Assembly (NCBI RefSeq): GCF_965230805.1
Contig: NZ_OZ246019.1
Span: 620,001 to 684,000 of the forward strand
Direction of reading: 5' to 3'
DNA length: 64,000 nt
Source: Marinifilum sp965230805
GTDB lineage: Bacteria; Bacteroidota; Bacteroidia; Bacteroidales; Marinifilaceae
Shown: in pieces, positions 17,908-27,124 of the stretch
Layout of the letters: each line of letters opens with the position of its first letter
Numbering within the stretch: the stretch's first letter is position 1
Notes under the pieces: generated by a model
The model's input: the letters and a program-made list of their open reading frames with translations, nothing else
Database searches by the model: none
What the model was told of the DNA's origin: nothing
Position numbers and translations under genes: made by a program

Positions 17908-18429
17908 TTATATCCAGTTTTTTCTAAAGAAATACGCAAGCATAAAAGCTGTGCCGAAAATTGCAGCCATGGTTAAAAATCCTCCAACCGAAAGTACAGC
18001 CATACCGCTTAAGGCTGATCCACTGGTACAACCCCGTCCTAGTTGAGATCCAAATCCAAAAAAAACTCCACCCAGAACGGCAAAAATAATTCTTCTTTTT
18101 GAGCTAATTTTTGGAGAGTGTTCAACTTTAAATTTCAATCTTCCTGCTAGTGCTCCTGATAAAAAACCTCCTACCAATACTCCCAACAGCTGAAATACCA
18201 ACCATGATTTCATCGGCTTTGGGTGTGTTTCATTGTACTCCTTGTAAAACCTTGTATTTTCGGCATGAGTTGGAGCTACCGTATTTACAGTGGATACAAC
18301 TGCACTTTTAATTGCTCCACTCGCTCCCAATCCACGACCAGAAACGAAATTTGCCGCCAAAAGAACAAGCCCCAACAATACGCCTCCGATATACGGATTA
18401 AAATATTTTGTTTTTTTCACTTCGCTCAT
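17908..18429 (-). CDS. YeeE/YedE-type sulfur transporter, first half
   Basis: A 173-residue membrane protein with about four helices and the signature FGSQLGRGCTSGSALSGMAVLSVGGF (about 123-148). The Cys in GRGCTSG corresponds to a conserved sulfur-contacting Cys of the family. Together with the next gene it would make the complete two-half YeeE/YedE channel. It lies 36 bp after the NrfD gene in the same direction. Confidence 0.88.
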   Translation of the reverse strand: MSEVKKTKYFNPYIGGVLLGLVLLAANFVSGRGLGASGAIKSAVVSTVNTVAPTHAENTRFYKEYNETHPKPMKSWLVFQLLGVLVGGFLSGALAGRLKFKVEHSPKISSKRRIIFAVLGGVFFGFGSQLGRGCTSGSALSGMAVLSVGGFLTMAAIFGTAFMLAYFFRKNWI

Positions 18430-18465
18430 TGTTATAGTGTTTTTTAAAGTTTTTCGATATTTATA

Positions 18466-19407
18466 TTAATAAAGCCATCGGCTTGCCTGACCTGCATAAG
18501 AGATAATAAATCGAAGCATTATGCTTCCGAACAATACCAGTACCACTGGAATTACAAGCGGAATTTTAAACCCTTTTAATTCCATTCCTTCAAGAATTGC
18601 AGGAAGTATCATTCCCAGAAATACAACGAAAATCCAGAATGGTACAGTATATTCACCGCCTAAAAATAAATTTGCTGCATCTATTTGAACTTGAGTACTT
18701 GCCAGAAACCCCATAAACATATGGATGATCAAAAACAATTCAATCCCAATTATTATTAAATCCAATTGTGCAAACCTTTTGCGTTCTGCCTTGTTTTTCG
18801 ACATCCAAATTACAACTGCAGCTCCCGCTGATAAGCCTGATGCCAAGAACAGTGGACCAAGAATTGACGTATTCCATAAAGGACGAGCATTAAAAGCTGA
18901 GAACAGAATTCCAGTATAAATTCCAAGAATTGCCGAAGATATCAACATGATCCACGCAAGTGTTCTCTTGTGCTTCTTACAAAATGCTAACAATTCCTCA
19001 ATTATCTCTAACTTCCAGTTCCATTTGGGAAATATCTCTTTAATATGAATCGCCGTCCATATCATTGATAATGGCGTAACAAGCATTAAGATCCATGCTC
19101 CCCATGACATTGGCGATTCCAAACGGATACTTGTATACAACCTCCAGAAATATGCCTTGTGATGCAAATCCAGAAACAAGGCAAGCAATCCAAGTATTAA
19201 TGCTATGGGAGCAATTACAGGTGCGATTTGAACTGCCGTTTTGTATTCATTTTCTTTATTTCGAATGGTATATAATGCTGCAAAAAACAGTAAACCAGCA
19301 GCCAAACCTCCTAAAAACAGATAAGTTGGAACCTCCCAATGCCAAATATGTAAGTGAGGATCGATTAAAGGATTATTTCTTCCGCTTATAATAATTTCTT
19401 CTCTCAT
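18466..19407 (-). CDS. nrfD: NrfD/PsrC-type membrane subunit of the sulfur reductase
   Basis: The 313-residue protein has eight or more hydrophobic helices and the NrfD start pattern HIWHWEVPTYLFLGGLAAGLLFF. Membrane subunits of this family take electrons from menaquinol and pass them to the Fe-S subunit. Here the quinone would be made by the men genes at 25-37 kb. It follows the Fe-S subunit gene by 13 bp, in the canonical order catalytic, Fe-S, membrane. Confidence 0.92.
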   Translation of the reverse strand: MREEIIISGRNNPLIDPHLHIWHWEVPTYLFLGGLAAGLLFFAALYTIRNKENEYKTAVQIAPVIAPIALILGLLALFLDLHHKAYFWRLYTSIRLESPMSWGAWILMLVTPLSMIWTAIHIKEIFPKWNWKLEIIEELLAFCKKHKRTLAWIMLISSAILGIYTGILFSAFNARPLWNTSILGPLFLASGLSAGAAVVIWMSKNKAERKRFAQLDLIIIGIELFLIIHMFMGFLASTQVQIDAANLFLGGEYTVPFWIFVVFLGMILPAILEGMELKGFKIPLVIPVVLVLFGSIMLRFIISYAGQASRWLY

Positions 19408-19420
19408 TTCTACAGATTAA

Positions 19421-19954
19421 TTAGATTAGGAAATACAAGTGAGGTTTTGTACCTGCCTCAGGAATTAAGGTTTTGTACTTTCTTTTCCTCAAGATTTTAG
19501 AGACTTCGCTTCGAGTATCATCCAAATCGCCAAAATACATGCATCTGGTTGGACAAACTGCCACACAAGCGGGTTGCATTCCATTCCTGACTCTATGCAG
19601 ACAAAAAGTACACTTGTCTACATATCCCTTGGGATGCACAAAACGAGCATCGTACGGGCAAGAGGTAATGCATGCACTACAACCTATACATTTGTTTTCT
19701 GTGACCAGCACAATTCCTCCTTCTGAATAATGACTTGCTCCGGTAGGACAGCAACGAACACAAGGTGAGTTTTCACAATGATTGCATCGTTCAGAACGTA
19801 ATTCCATTTCCAATTGAGGATAAGTTCCATCCATTACTTCAACTACCCAATCGCGGCAATACCCGATAGGCACATCGTTTTCGGTTTGACAAGCTACTAC
19901 ACAGTCGCTGCAACCTACACACTTTTTAGTATCAATAGCCATTGCATATCTCAT
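19421..19954 (-). CDS. 4Fe-4S electron-transfer subunit (PsrB/PhsB-like)
   Basis: The 177-residue protein has four Cys clusters in the DmsB/PsrB order: CVGCSDCVVAC, CNHCENSPCVRCC, CIGCSACITSC and CTFCLHRVRNGMQPACVAVC. These would bind four [4Fe-4S] centres forming a wire between the NrfD subunit and the molybdopterin subunit. It is 3 bp from the catalytic gene, so expression is tightly linked. No signal of its own is visible; proteins of this type ride out with the Tat-exported catalytic subunit. Confidence 0.94.
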   Translation of the reverse strand: MRYAMAIDTKKCVGCSDCVVACQTENDVPIGYCRDWVVEVMDGTYPQLEMELRSERCNHCENSPCVRCCPTGASHYSEGGIVLVTENKCIGCSACITSCPYDARFVHPKGYVDKCTFCLHRVRNGMQPACVAVCPTRCMYFGDLDDTRSEVSKILRKRKYKTLIPEAGTKPHLYFLI

Positions 19955-19957
19955 AGC

Positions 19958-22195
19958 CTAAACCTCCGATTTTTTGATATCTGTTCTAAATGTTACAAAA
20001 TTTCCTCTCATTCCGGTTCCTCCCATTATAGGATCAACCATTACATTCGTTATCATTTGAGTATCACTTACACCTTTACCAAAGCAACGTTTCATACGCT
20101 TATCGGCATGACCGAAACCGTGTACCATATAAACTGAGTCGAAACGAATTCTTTCTGTTACACGAACTTTTATTGGAAAGTCTGAAACAACACCATCCTG
20201 ATTTTCCAGATATACATACTGTCCGTTACTTAAGTACCATTCCTTTGCCACCTTTGGATTAACCCAACAGGTGTTTTCATCCATTAAATCGGTTAGATTA
20301 GGATTATTAGCCGTACGACTAAATGTATGCATTGGAGCCCTTCCGTAAATTAGTCGGTAATATCCTTCGCTTGGTTCCGGATGTGCAGTATAAATCGGCA
20401 TTGGATCGAAACCTTCTTCTTCCAATGCAGTTGAGTACAATTCAATTTTCCCGGTATTTGTATTAAACTCTACATCTTCTCCATCTGCAAAATACAAATC
20501 GTCGTATTCACGCTGCAAACGTTTTACTCCAACTCTTTGCATTTCCTCCAGCGAAGTTCCAACTTGTTTCAGTTCCCAATCTATTTCCTCCTCAATGTTT
20601 TCGAAAGGAAAATAATCCTGTAGATCTAATTTTTTCGCTAACTCTCTGGCCATCCAGTAAGCTGGTTTCGTATTGTATAATGGGTTAACCGCTGGCATTC
20701 TTAATGCGATACTAGGCTCTCTTCCCTGCGATATTCTGAGTGCATCATATCTTTCCAGGTAAGTACATTCAGGTAAAACCACATCAGCATAGCCCGTAAT
20801 TTCCATAGGCATGGTATCAACCACTACCATTAAGTCGAGCTCCTGTATTGCTTTCAGTGTTTTTTGCTGATCCGGTAGCGTATTAAGCAGGTTTGTTCCA
20901 TTCACAATCCAAGCTTTAATGGCATAATCCATATCAGGACTTGGTATGGAAGCATCGCAAACACCAGATGCTAAGGCCAAATCTGCTAAGTTGTATTTAC
21001 CACCCATTGCGTTGCGCCAGTTTTTCTTTGGCTTTGGAAATTCAGGCTGTTTGAAATGTGGAACTTCTGCTGTCTCTGCTTGATAAAAACCTCCACGTCT
21101 TCCCCAACTACCCAATAAAGCATTTAAAATCGCAACTGCACGCAATCGTTGAGTATCATCTCCATACCAGGTAACATGCCGTCCGGGATGAACAATTACA
21201 GCAGGAGCTGCATTAGCCATTTCTCTTGCTGTTTCTTTAATTTGCTGAGGTTTTATTGTTGTTACACCATATGCCCATTCGGGAGTATACTGCTGAACAT
21301 GCGCCTTTAGTTGTTCAAATCCGAAAGTGTATTTTTCTACGTAATCCTTATCGTACAATTCTTCGTTGATGATCACATTCATCCATGCAAGCAAAAGAGC
21401 ATTATCAGTAGCTGGTTTAATTGGCAGCCAATGTTTAGATTTGCTGGCAACGGTTGAGAATCTTGGATCAACGGTTATAATGGCAGCACCTTTATCAATG
21501 GCATCAGACATTTCCTGTACCTGTCCGTTGTGCATATTCTCACCTAAATGCGAACCAATTAGTACCAAACATTTAGTATCTCTGATATCGGTATTTTCAG
21601 GAGAATTTAGTCCTTGCCCGAAAGTAGCAATAAAAGCGACTTCACGAGGCCCCCGGCATTGAGCATAGGAAGGAGCCGTGATATTATTAGAGCCAAATGC
21701 TTTTAACAGTTTTCCGAAATACTTCCCTCCTGAACCGTGAGTAAATAAAGCCGTACTTTCAGGGCCATGTTCCTTTTTAATTTGCTTCATTCTTGAAGCA
21801 ATGTATTCAAATGCCTCATCCCAGCTAGCTTCACGATAAGTTTGACTCCCTCTCTTTCCGGTACGAATTAATGGAGCTTTCAAACGATCCTCATCGTAAA
21901 ACATACCTACTCCACCAGTACCTCGGGGACAAAATCGTCCATTGCAGTTGGGATCCAATTCATTTCCGATAATCTTCTTAATCTTCCCTTTGTCATCCTT
22001 ATAAACCCATCCGGCACACTTCCAAAAGCATACTTCGCAATAGGTTGGAGTTCTGGTAAAATCGTAAGGCCCTTTGAAAAAAGACTTGTTATGATCTAGC
22101 AGGTTATTCGCCAAAGAATCAATAACTCCTCCGCCAAATATTGCACCTGCCGCACTTAAGGAGCTAATCTTAATAAACTCTCTTCTGCTCTTCAT
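19958..22195 (-). CDS. Molybdopterin oxidoreductase, thiosulfate/polysulfide reductase catalytic subunit
   Basis: The 745-residue protein has a twin-arginine signal (SRREFIKISSLSAAG) and the [4Fe-4S] motif C53, C56, C60, C89. Cys180 in SYAQCRGPREVAF is the position of the molybdenum ligand; a Cys there is typical of PsrA/PhsA-type enzymes, whereas DMSO reductases have Ser and formate dehydrogenases Cys or Sec. The domain order and length match PhsA/PsrA. It likely reduces thiosulfate, polysulfide or sulfur in the periplasm, receiving electrons through the two downstream subunits. Tetrathionate or arsenate reductase relatives cannot be fully excluded, but the YeeE and rhodanese neighbours favour sulfur. 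No TorD-type chaperone gene is adjacent. Confidence 0.88.
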   Translation of the reverse strand: MKSRREFIKISSLSAAGAIFGGGVIDSLANNLLDHNKSFFKGPYDFTRTPTYCEVCFWKCAGWVYKDDKGKIKKIIGNELDPNCNGRFCPRGTGGVGMFYDEDRLKAPLIRTGKRGSQTYREASWDEAFEYIASRMKQIKKEHGPESTALFTHGSGGKYFGKLLKAFGSNNITAPSYAQCRGPREVAFIATFGQGLNSPENTDIRDTKCLVLIGSHLGENMHNGQVQEMSDAIDKGAAIITVDPRFSTVASKSKHWLPIKPATDNALLLAWMNVIINEELYDKDYVEKYTFGFEQLKAHVQQYTPEWAYGVTTIKPQQIKETAREMANAAPAVIVHPGRHVTWYGDDTQRLRAVAILNALLGSWGRRGGFYQAETAEVPHFKQPEFPKPKKNWRNAMGGKYNLADLALASGVCDASIPSPDMDYAIKAWIVNGTNLLNTLPDQQKTLKAIQELDLMVVVDTMPMEITGYADVVLPECTYLERYDALRISQGREPSIALRMPAVNPLYNTKPAYWMARELAKKLDLQDYFPFENIEEEIDWELKQVGTSLEEMQRVGVKRLQREYDDLYFADGEDVEFNTNTGKIELYSTALEEEGFDPMPIYTAHPEPSEGYYRLIYGRAPMHTFSRTANNPNLTDLMDENTCWVNPKVAKEWYLSNGQYVYLENQDGVVSDFPIKVRVTERIRFDSVYMVHGFGHADKRMKRCFGKGVSDTQMITNVMVDPIMGGTGMRGNFVTFRTDIKKSEV

Positions 22196-22451
22196 TTTGT
22201 GATATCTTTTTTAACACATCAACACATCTAGAAAACTATATCTATGCATGTAAACATATATCAAAAGAGTAACAGACAATATGCTCTACAACATTTTTCC
22301 TCGGATTTGTAATTGATCTAAACAAGCTAAGAAGTCTAAATCCTTTGATTTTAAGAGACATATAACTATTTAGATTTTCACTAAATTACATTCAAACCTC
22401 TTGCTCTTCGGCAGCAGACAACAAGATTCCTTAATATACCAATACACTATT
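22196..22451. other. Upstream region of the sulfur-respiration operon
   Basis: About 256 bp between the catalytic-subunit ATG and the first 269-bp repeat. It should carry the operon promoter. No perfect TAnnTTTG and no clear operator was found, so regulation cannot be read here. Confidence 0.35.
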
Positions 22452-22720
22452 TAACGTGAGTTCGACGTAAAATTCTATCCACAGAAAGTTATATTTGCGA
22501 TAGACTTGCATTAAAAATTTGGAAAGAATAGCGGGCTATTTTGAGGAATTTTTAATGTGAAGATGTCGTAAAGAGAACTTTCCATTATGTGTTTGCCTGC
22601 TTTCGGCATAAATTTCCTCAAATCTTCTTGAAATATCCCGATATTCCTTCGAAAATTTGATAAAATTTCTACTCAAAATCAGTGCAAACTGTGAACGAAT
22701 TTTACCTCGAACTCACGTTA
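22452..22720 (+). repeat. 269-bp inverted-repeat element, copy 1
   Basis: Full copy, orientation defined as plus. Terminal inverted repeats of 24 bp (starting TAACGTGAGTTCGA, one mismatch between ends) bound a structured interior: CACAG/CTGTG extends the terminal stem, CATTAAAAATT pairs with AATTTTTAATG around an AATAGC/GCTATT hairpin, and CTCAAAT pairs with ATTTGAG around a GATATT hairpin. TATTTA flanks both ends, read as 22448-22453 and 22719-22724. It lies 61 bp beyond the mobA stop and upstream of the sulfur operon. Confidence 0.93.
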
Positions 22721-22781
22721 TTTACATTTCGATAGAAATTTTACTGTCTAATCACTCTTGCAACAGAAAGAAAAAAACAAA

Positions 22782-23360
22782 TTACAAATTCCGTAATTCA
22801 TCTGCTGAGTTTACATTTGATAAAATCGTTGGAGAATAATAATCCAAACCTTTTAAAACATTGAATTCAACATGCGGAATCAAGGATAATAATTTCATCA
22901 TTTTATAATTCCCCTTTACCAGTTCTTTTTCGATTACTGAAAAGCTTGTGCTTTTAAATATTGAAACCAATGGCTGTTTCTTTCCAAATTCATCAACCGC
23001 ATAAATAAGATCTGATGTTCCGATGTTTTTAAGCAAATCCTGATACAAGGAGCTTGTTACATTAGGCACATCGCAAGAAATTACAAAATAATAATCAGCC
23101 TTAACTTCTTTCATACAAGAATAAATTCCCCCAATCGGCCCACAATTCATTATCTCATCCTTAATTACCCGAAAATTTAAATAATGGTAGAAATCGGAAT
23201 TGGAACTAACAAGCAATTCATCGCAAATGTTTTTAAGACAATCCACCGAGTATTCGATTAAGGCCTTGCCTTTCCATTCTACCAAGCCTTTCTCTGTTCC
23301 CATTCTGGAACTTTTCCCTCCACAAAGAATTATGCCAAGCTTTTTTGTCCTTTGAACCAT
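22782..23360 (-). CDS. mobA: Molybdenum cofactor guanylyltransferase MobA
   Basis: The 192-residue protein starts with the nucleotide-binding loop LGIILCGGKSSRMGTEKGLVEWKGKALIE (LxGGxSxRMGxxK), followed by VISCDVPNV, the metal-binding Asp region. It attaches GMP to molybdopterin to form the bis-MGD cofactor needed by the reductase encoded directly downstream. The ATG at 23360 is preferred over a TTG at 23366. A perfect -7 motif (TATATTTG, minus 23364-23371) abuts the ATG, which could mean a leaderless or very short leader transcript. Confidence 0.92.
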   Translation of the reverse strand: MVQRTKKLGIILCGGKSSRMGTEKGLVEWKGKALIEYSVDCLKNICDELLVSSNSDFYHYLNFRVIKDEIMNCGPIGGIYSCMKEVKADYYFVISCDVPNVTSSLYQDLLKNIGTSDLIYAVDEFGKKQPLVSIFKSTSFSVIEKELVKGNYKMMKLLSLIPHVEFNVLKGLDYYSPTILSNVNSADELRNL

Positions 23361-23412
23361 ATCCAAATATAAACAAGAAAGCCTAAGTTCAAGCTTCTGC
23401 TTTAAGATCTTT

Positions 23413-23420
23413 TAACTTTG
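23413..23420 (+). promoter_or_regulatory. -7 promoter box for msrA
   Basis: TAACTTTG is a perfect TAnnTTTG, 57 nt before the msrA ATG. A second near match TATCTTTA lies closer, near 23442. Confidence 0.4.
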
Positions 23421-23477
23421 AAATCAGTAATTCAAACACTATCTTTAGAATCATTATAAATTAAAAAACCGGAAAGT

Positions 23478-24095
23478 ATGAAAAAATCAATCATTCTTAT
23501 TTTCATTTTGGTTTCCGGAGTAATTTTCGGGAAAACAAATATGAGTGCAGAAAATCAATCAAAAAAAATGGAAACAGCAAGTTTTGGTGCCGGATGCTTT
23601 TGGTGTGTGGAAGCTATATTTCAAGAGTTGAAAGGTGTTAAGAAAGTAGAATCGGGATATATGGGTGGTGAGACTAAAAATCCTACCTATAAAGAAGTTT
23701 GTACGGGCGAAACAGGACATGCCGAAATTTGCCAAATCACATACGATGCTAATATGATTAGTTTTGAGGAACTTCTTGAAGTATTTTGGCAAACACACAA
23801 TCCCACTACTTTGAACAGACAAGGTGCTGATGTTGGCACACAATACAGATCTGCAATTTTTTATCATTCGGAAGAACAAAAAGAACTTGCCGAAAAATAC
23901 AAAAGGAAATTGAATGAATCGGGGGCTTGGGATGATCCTATTGTAACTGAAATTTCTCCTTCATCAAAATTTTATATTGCTGAAAACTATCATCAGGATT
24001 ATTTCAAAAACAATTCTAATCAGCCATACTGTAATTTTGTGATTAAACCAAAAATGGAAAAGTTTAAAAAAGTATTCAAAAGCAAACTAAGGTAA
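23478..24095 (+). CDS. msrA: Peptide-methionine (S)-S-oxide reductase, exported
   Basis: The 205-residue protein has a hydrophobic signal peptide (residues 1-18), then FGAGCFWCVEAIF with the catalytic Cys40 and the GCFWC signature. Further family motifs are GYMGGETKNPTYKEVCTGETGHAE, QTHNPTTLNRQGADVGTQYRSAIF and the C-terminal ENYHQDYF. It repairs oxidised methionine, and the signal peptide places it in the periplasm. It is monocistronic. Confidence 0.95.
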   Translation: MKKSIILIFILVSGVIFGKTNMSAENQSKKMETASFGAGCFWCVEAIFQELKGVKKVESGYMGGETKNPTYKEVCTGETGHAEICQITYDANMISFEELLEVFWQTHNPTTLNRQGADVGTQYRSAIFYHSEEQKELAEKYKRKLNESGAWDDPIVTEISPSSKFYIAENYHQDYFKNNSNQPYCNFVIKPKMEKFKKVFKSKLR

Positions 24096-24349
24096 TTTTG
24101 GAGCTCTAAAAAAGTAGTTTTTCTGAATTCCAATGCTATTCTATTTAAAGGAGGGATTGAAGAGTCAAGCTTAAAACACGCAAAGGTTTTAATTCCTCCA
24201 ATCTAACTTATTTTCCTGACAGGTTTTGCACACGTTTTCGAAGTTCATTTTTTTCATTCTTATCAAATCAAATAATTTCTTAACATCCAAATTAGAAACC
24301 AGATAAAGGGTTTGTTGTACTTTTATTATCGACAATTAAAAAATACAAC

Positions 24350-25027
24350 ATGAAAAAATTCACACACTTACTATTATTGTTCATGTTCACTTTACCTGCT
24401 ATGGGTTCAAGTGGATATGAACAGAAAAAACAATTTCCCAATTTTGGAATAATACAATATTTCGCACCAACTAAAGACTTAACTCATTCTATTAATAAGC
24501 CTTTGATTTATTTGAATCAAGATTTTCTTCCTGGGAGCATTGTAACCCAAGATAACCAAATTATTAAGCCTGGTGGTTTACGTTATAACATTACCGAAGA
24601 TGTTATCGAATGTCTTATCAACGAACAGTACGGTCGCATTTCATCACCTAAAAAGTTGCATAAAGTGGAGATAGATGGCATTTCGTATGTATACAAACAT
24701 TTCCCTTATAAGGATAATTATATGAGTGGTTACTTGCAAAAAATACATTCTGGTGCTAAAAACATTTACGTAAAATACATCTTTAAACAAGCCAAGAATT
24801 ATAGCGATGATTGGTTTAAGAAAATATTTTACGTAGAGGATGAAGAAAGTGGACTCAAAAAAGTGAATTCTCTTAGATCAGAGATAAATCGCATTTTCAG
24901 AGGCAAAGAGAATCTTGCAAATGCTTATATGAAAGAGAATAATTACAACTGGAAAAATGCTAATGATTTGATTCAATTGTTTAATTATATGGATAAACTT
25001 AATGCTGACAATGTAGCCTCGCGCTGA
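24350..25027 (+). CDS. Hypothetical exported protein
   Basis: The 225-residue protein has a signal peptide (hydrophobic stretch 6-18, cleavage near MGSS). The mature part is mixed alpha/beta with no catalytic motif I recognise; segments such as GGLRYNITEDVIECLI and LHKVEIDGISYVYKHF look like a small beta-sandwich followed by charged helices. Its last 43 bp overlap the end of menE on the opposite strand, so the two genes share a convergent end with no room for a separate terminator. Confidence 0.75.
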   Translation: MKKFTHLLLLFMFTLPAMGSSGYEQKKQFPNFGIIQYFAPTKDLTHSINKPLIYLNQDFLPGSIVTQDNQIIKPGGLRYNITEDVIECLINEQYGRISSPKKLHKVEIDGISYVYKHFPYKDNYMSGYLQKIHSGAKNIYVKYIFKQAKNYSDDWFKKIFYVEDEESGLKKVNSLRSEINRIFRGKENLANAYMKENNYNWKNANDLIQLFNYMDKLNADNVASR

Positions 25028-26061
25028 ATCTTTCCGGTTTGTGTTCTTTTAAAATCAGACACATAAAATATTTCACGAGCCTGTTCATATTTGTTGAGCA
25101 GGCTTTTTACTTTCTGAAAAATCTCCTGCTTCAGGTTTGCATCAGCTTTCTTGGATTCTATCAGAAGTACCACTTTTTCGCCCAAATGCTGATCCGGAAT
25201 CCCCGCAATAAAAAAATCCTGATCTATGGCATTCTCCAACTTCCTCTCAATCTGCTCGGGAAACAACTTGATACCACCAGAATTGATCACATTATCGAAC
25301 CTTCCCTGCCATTCGAACTGATTGGCTTCTTTCAAGTCTACCACATCATTTGTAGCTAAGCTTTTACTTAAAATGGCCGGTGCATTTATTTGTAAACAAC
25401 TCCGATGATCTACTGAAAATAAAGCATCGCCCATGGCCTTATAGTTGGTCGACTTATCTGGCCCGTTTAATGCACGAATGGCCACATGTGAAACGGTTTC
25501 GGTCATTCCATAGCCAATAAAACACTTGCACGATACCTCCTGCAATTTATTTTCCAAACTTTGATCAACAGCACCGCCGCCAATTAATAATTTCCGAACT
25601 TGTTGCAAACCGCACTTTAAGTTCAAGCTATTTTTTACCTGCAAAGGAATCATGGCTGCAAAATCAATATCAAAATCAAGAGTCTTTAATGGATGTCCAT
25701 CCGGTGCAACCGGAATCAGGTTCAATTGCCACTCGAAAGCACGTACAATCATCATTTTACCAGCAATATAGTTCGAAGACAAACAAAAGAGAGCAGTCTG
25801 ATCCACTTTAAAATTGAAAAACTCTCCCGTAAGTTTAGCCGAGTTCCTCATTTTTTGCTTTGATAAATTTATTTTCTTAGGCACACTTGTTGAACCGGAA
25901 GTTTTGGCTTTTACATGATCTGTATCATCCAACCACTCTAAAATAAACTTACAATAATCCTTCTCCCACTCATTGGTCGAATTGGCAATCCGATTTCTAC
26001 AATAAGTCAAAAGCTCTTTTTCATTGTAGTATTTTCCGTTGATTGTAAGTTCTCTGTTCAT
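24985..26061 (-). CDS. menE: o-Succinylbenzoate-CoA ligase
   Basis: The 358-residue AMP-forming ligase has the P-loop KAKTSGSTSVPKKINL near residue 55, CFIGYGMTETVSHVA (adenylation motif), and FEWQGRFDNVINSGGIKLFPEQIE followed by the C-terminal lysine segment TGKIQR. It is shorter than the 450-490 residue enterobacterial or Bacillus forms, but this is usual in Bacteroidota. It activates o-succinylbenzoate with CoA in menaquinone synthesis. Its ATG overlaps the menC stop (TAATG). Confidence 0.9.
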   Translation of the reverse strand: MNRELTINGKYYNEKELLTYCRNRIANSTNEWEKDYCKFILEWLDDTDHVKAKTSGSTSVPKKINLSKQKMRNSAKLTGEFFNFKVDQTALFCLSSNYIAGKMMIVRAFEWQLNLIPVAPDGHPLKTLDFDIDFAAMIPLQVKNSLNLKCGLQQVRKLLIGGGAVDQSLENKLQEVSCKCFIGYGMTETVSHVAIRALNGPDKSTNYKAMGDALFSVDHRSCLQINAPAILSKSLATNDVVDLKEANQFEWQGRFDNVINSGGIKLFPEQIERKLENAIDQDFFIAGIPDQHLGEKVVLLIESKKADANLKQEIFQKVKSLLNKYEQAREIFYVSDFKRTQTGKIQREATLSALSLSI

Positions 26062-27104
26062 TATATTTTATCCCAGCCTAAATTCGTATCGTACTTTAAA
26101 AATCCATTATCGATAATCAATGGAGAAGCAATATTGTTGGTATACAGCTGTCCGGTTCCCAATCCTTGAGGCATAGAATTGTTCAAAGTATAAGTCCATT
26201 GGGCGATTGCATTCAATCCAATATTCGATTCCAATGCTGAAGTAATCCACCAGGGAATATTCCTATCATTTGCCAGATCAATCCATTCTTGCGATCCTTT
26301 AATCCCACCAACTAAACTTGGCTTTAAAATGATATACTGAGGAGCTATTTTATCCAACAAATCAGCTTTAGCAGGTACATCATAAACTCCAATTAATTCC
26401 TCATCCAACGCAATTGGCAAAGGAGTATTGGCACACAATTCAGCCATTTCTTTTACCTGCCCTTGCTTTATGGGCTGCTCTATTGAATGCAAATCGAATT
26501 GCGCCAAAGCCTTCAATTTTTCCAATGCTGAATCGGGAGAAAAAGCACCATTGGCATCAACACGAAGCTCAATCTTATCTTTATCGAAGTCTTTACGGAT
26601 AGATTCCAACAATCTTAGCTCTTCCTTAAAATTGATGGTCCCAATTTTCATCTTGATGCAATCAAATCCGGTCTCTAATTTCTGTTCAATCTGTTCTTTC
26701 ATAAAAGCAGGATCGCCCATCCAAATCAATCCATTAATGGGAATTTTATCGGTACCACAGCTAAAATCAGAAGGAAACAAGATTTTGGAACCTTTGGCTT
26801 TAAAATCCAAAAATGCAGTTTCCAATCCAAAATAAATCGATGGCCATTCAAGTAATCCTCCTTCCAAATAGTACCAGTAATCTGCAATCTGATCGCAAAG
26901 CTCTTGCAGCTTCTCTTCATAACCTTCCCGATCATCCGGACTTAAACCTTTAATCATTGAGCATTCGCCAATCCCAATCATTTCGGGATGATTATCGTCC
27001 CACAAACGAATAAACCAAGAGTCTTTTTCGGTTAAAATTCCTCGCGAAGTTCCACTTGGCCGTTTAAATTTTAGAGGATAATGGATGTAATCTGCTTTAA
27101 GCAT
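26061..27104 (-). CDS. menC: o-Succinylbenzoate synthase
   Basis: The 347-residue enolase-superfamily protein shows the catalytic KMKIG motif (second Lys is the acid/base), ELRVDANGAFSPD, SIEQPIKQGQ and PIALDEELIG metal ligands, and the later ILKPSLVGG lysine. It dehydrates SHCHC to o-succinylbenzoate. It sits between menA and menE with minimal gaps. Confidence 0.92.
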   Translation of the reverse strand: MLKADYIHYPLKFKRPSGTSRGILTEKDSWFIRLWDDNHPEMIGIGECSMIKGLSPDDREGYEEKLQELCDQIADYWYYLEGGLLEWPSIYFGLETAFLDFKAKGSKILFPSDFSCGTDKIPINGLIWMGDPAFMKEQIEQKLETGFDCIKMKIGTINFKEELRLLESIRKDFDKDKIELRVDANGAFSPDSALEKLKALAQFDLHSIEQPIKQGQVKEMAELCANTPLPIALDEELIGVYDVPAKADLLDKIAPQYIILKPSLVGGIKGSQEWIDLANDRNIPWWITSALESNIGLNAIAQWTYTLNNSMPQGLGTGQLYTNNIASPLIIDNGFLKYDTNLGWDKI

Positions 27105-27124
27105 TTTTTAGGCTTTTGGGTAAT

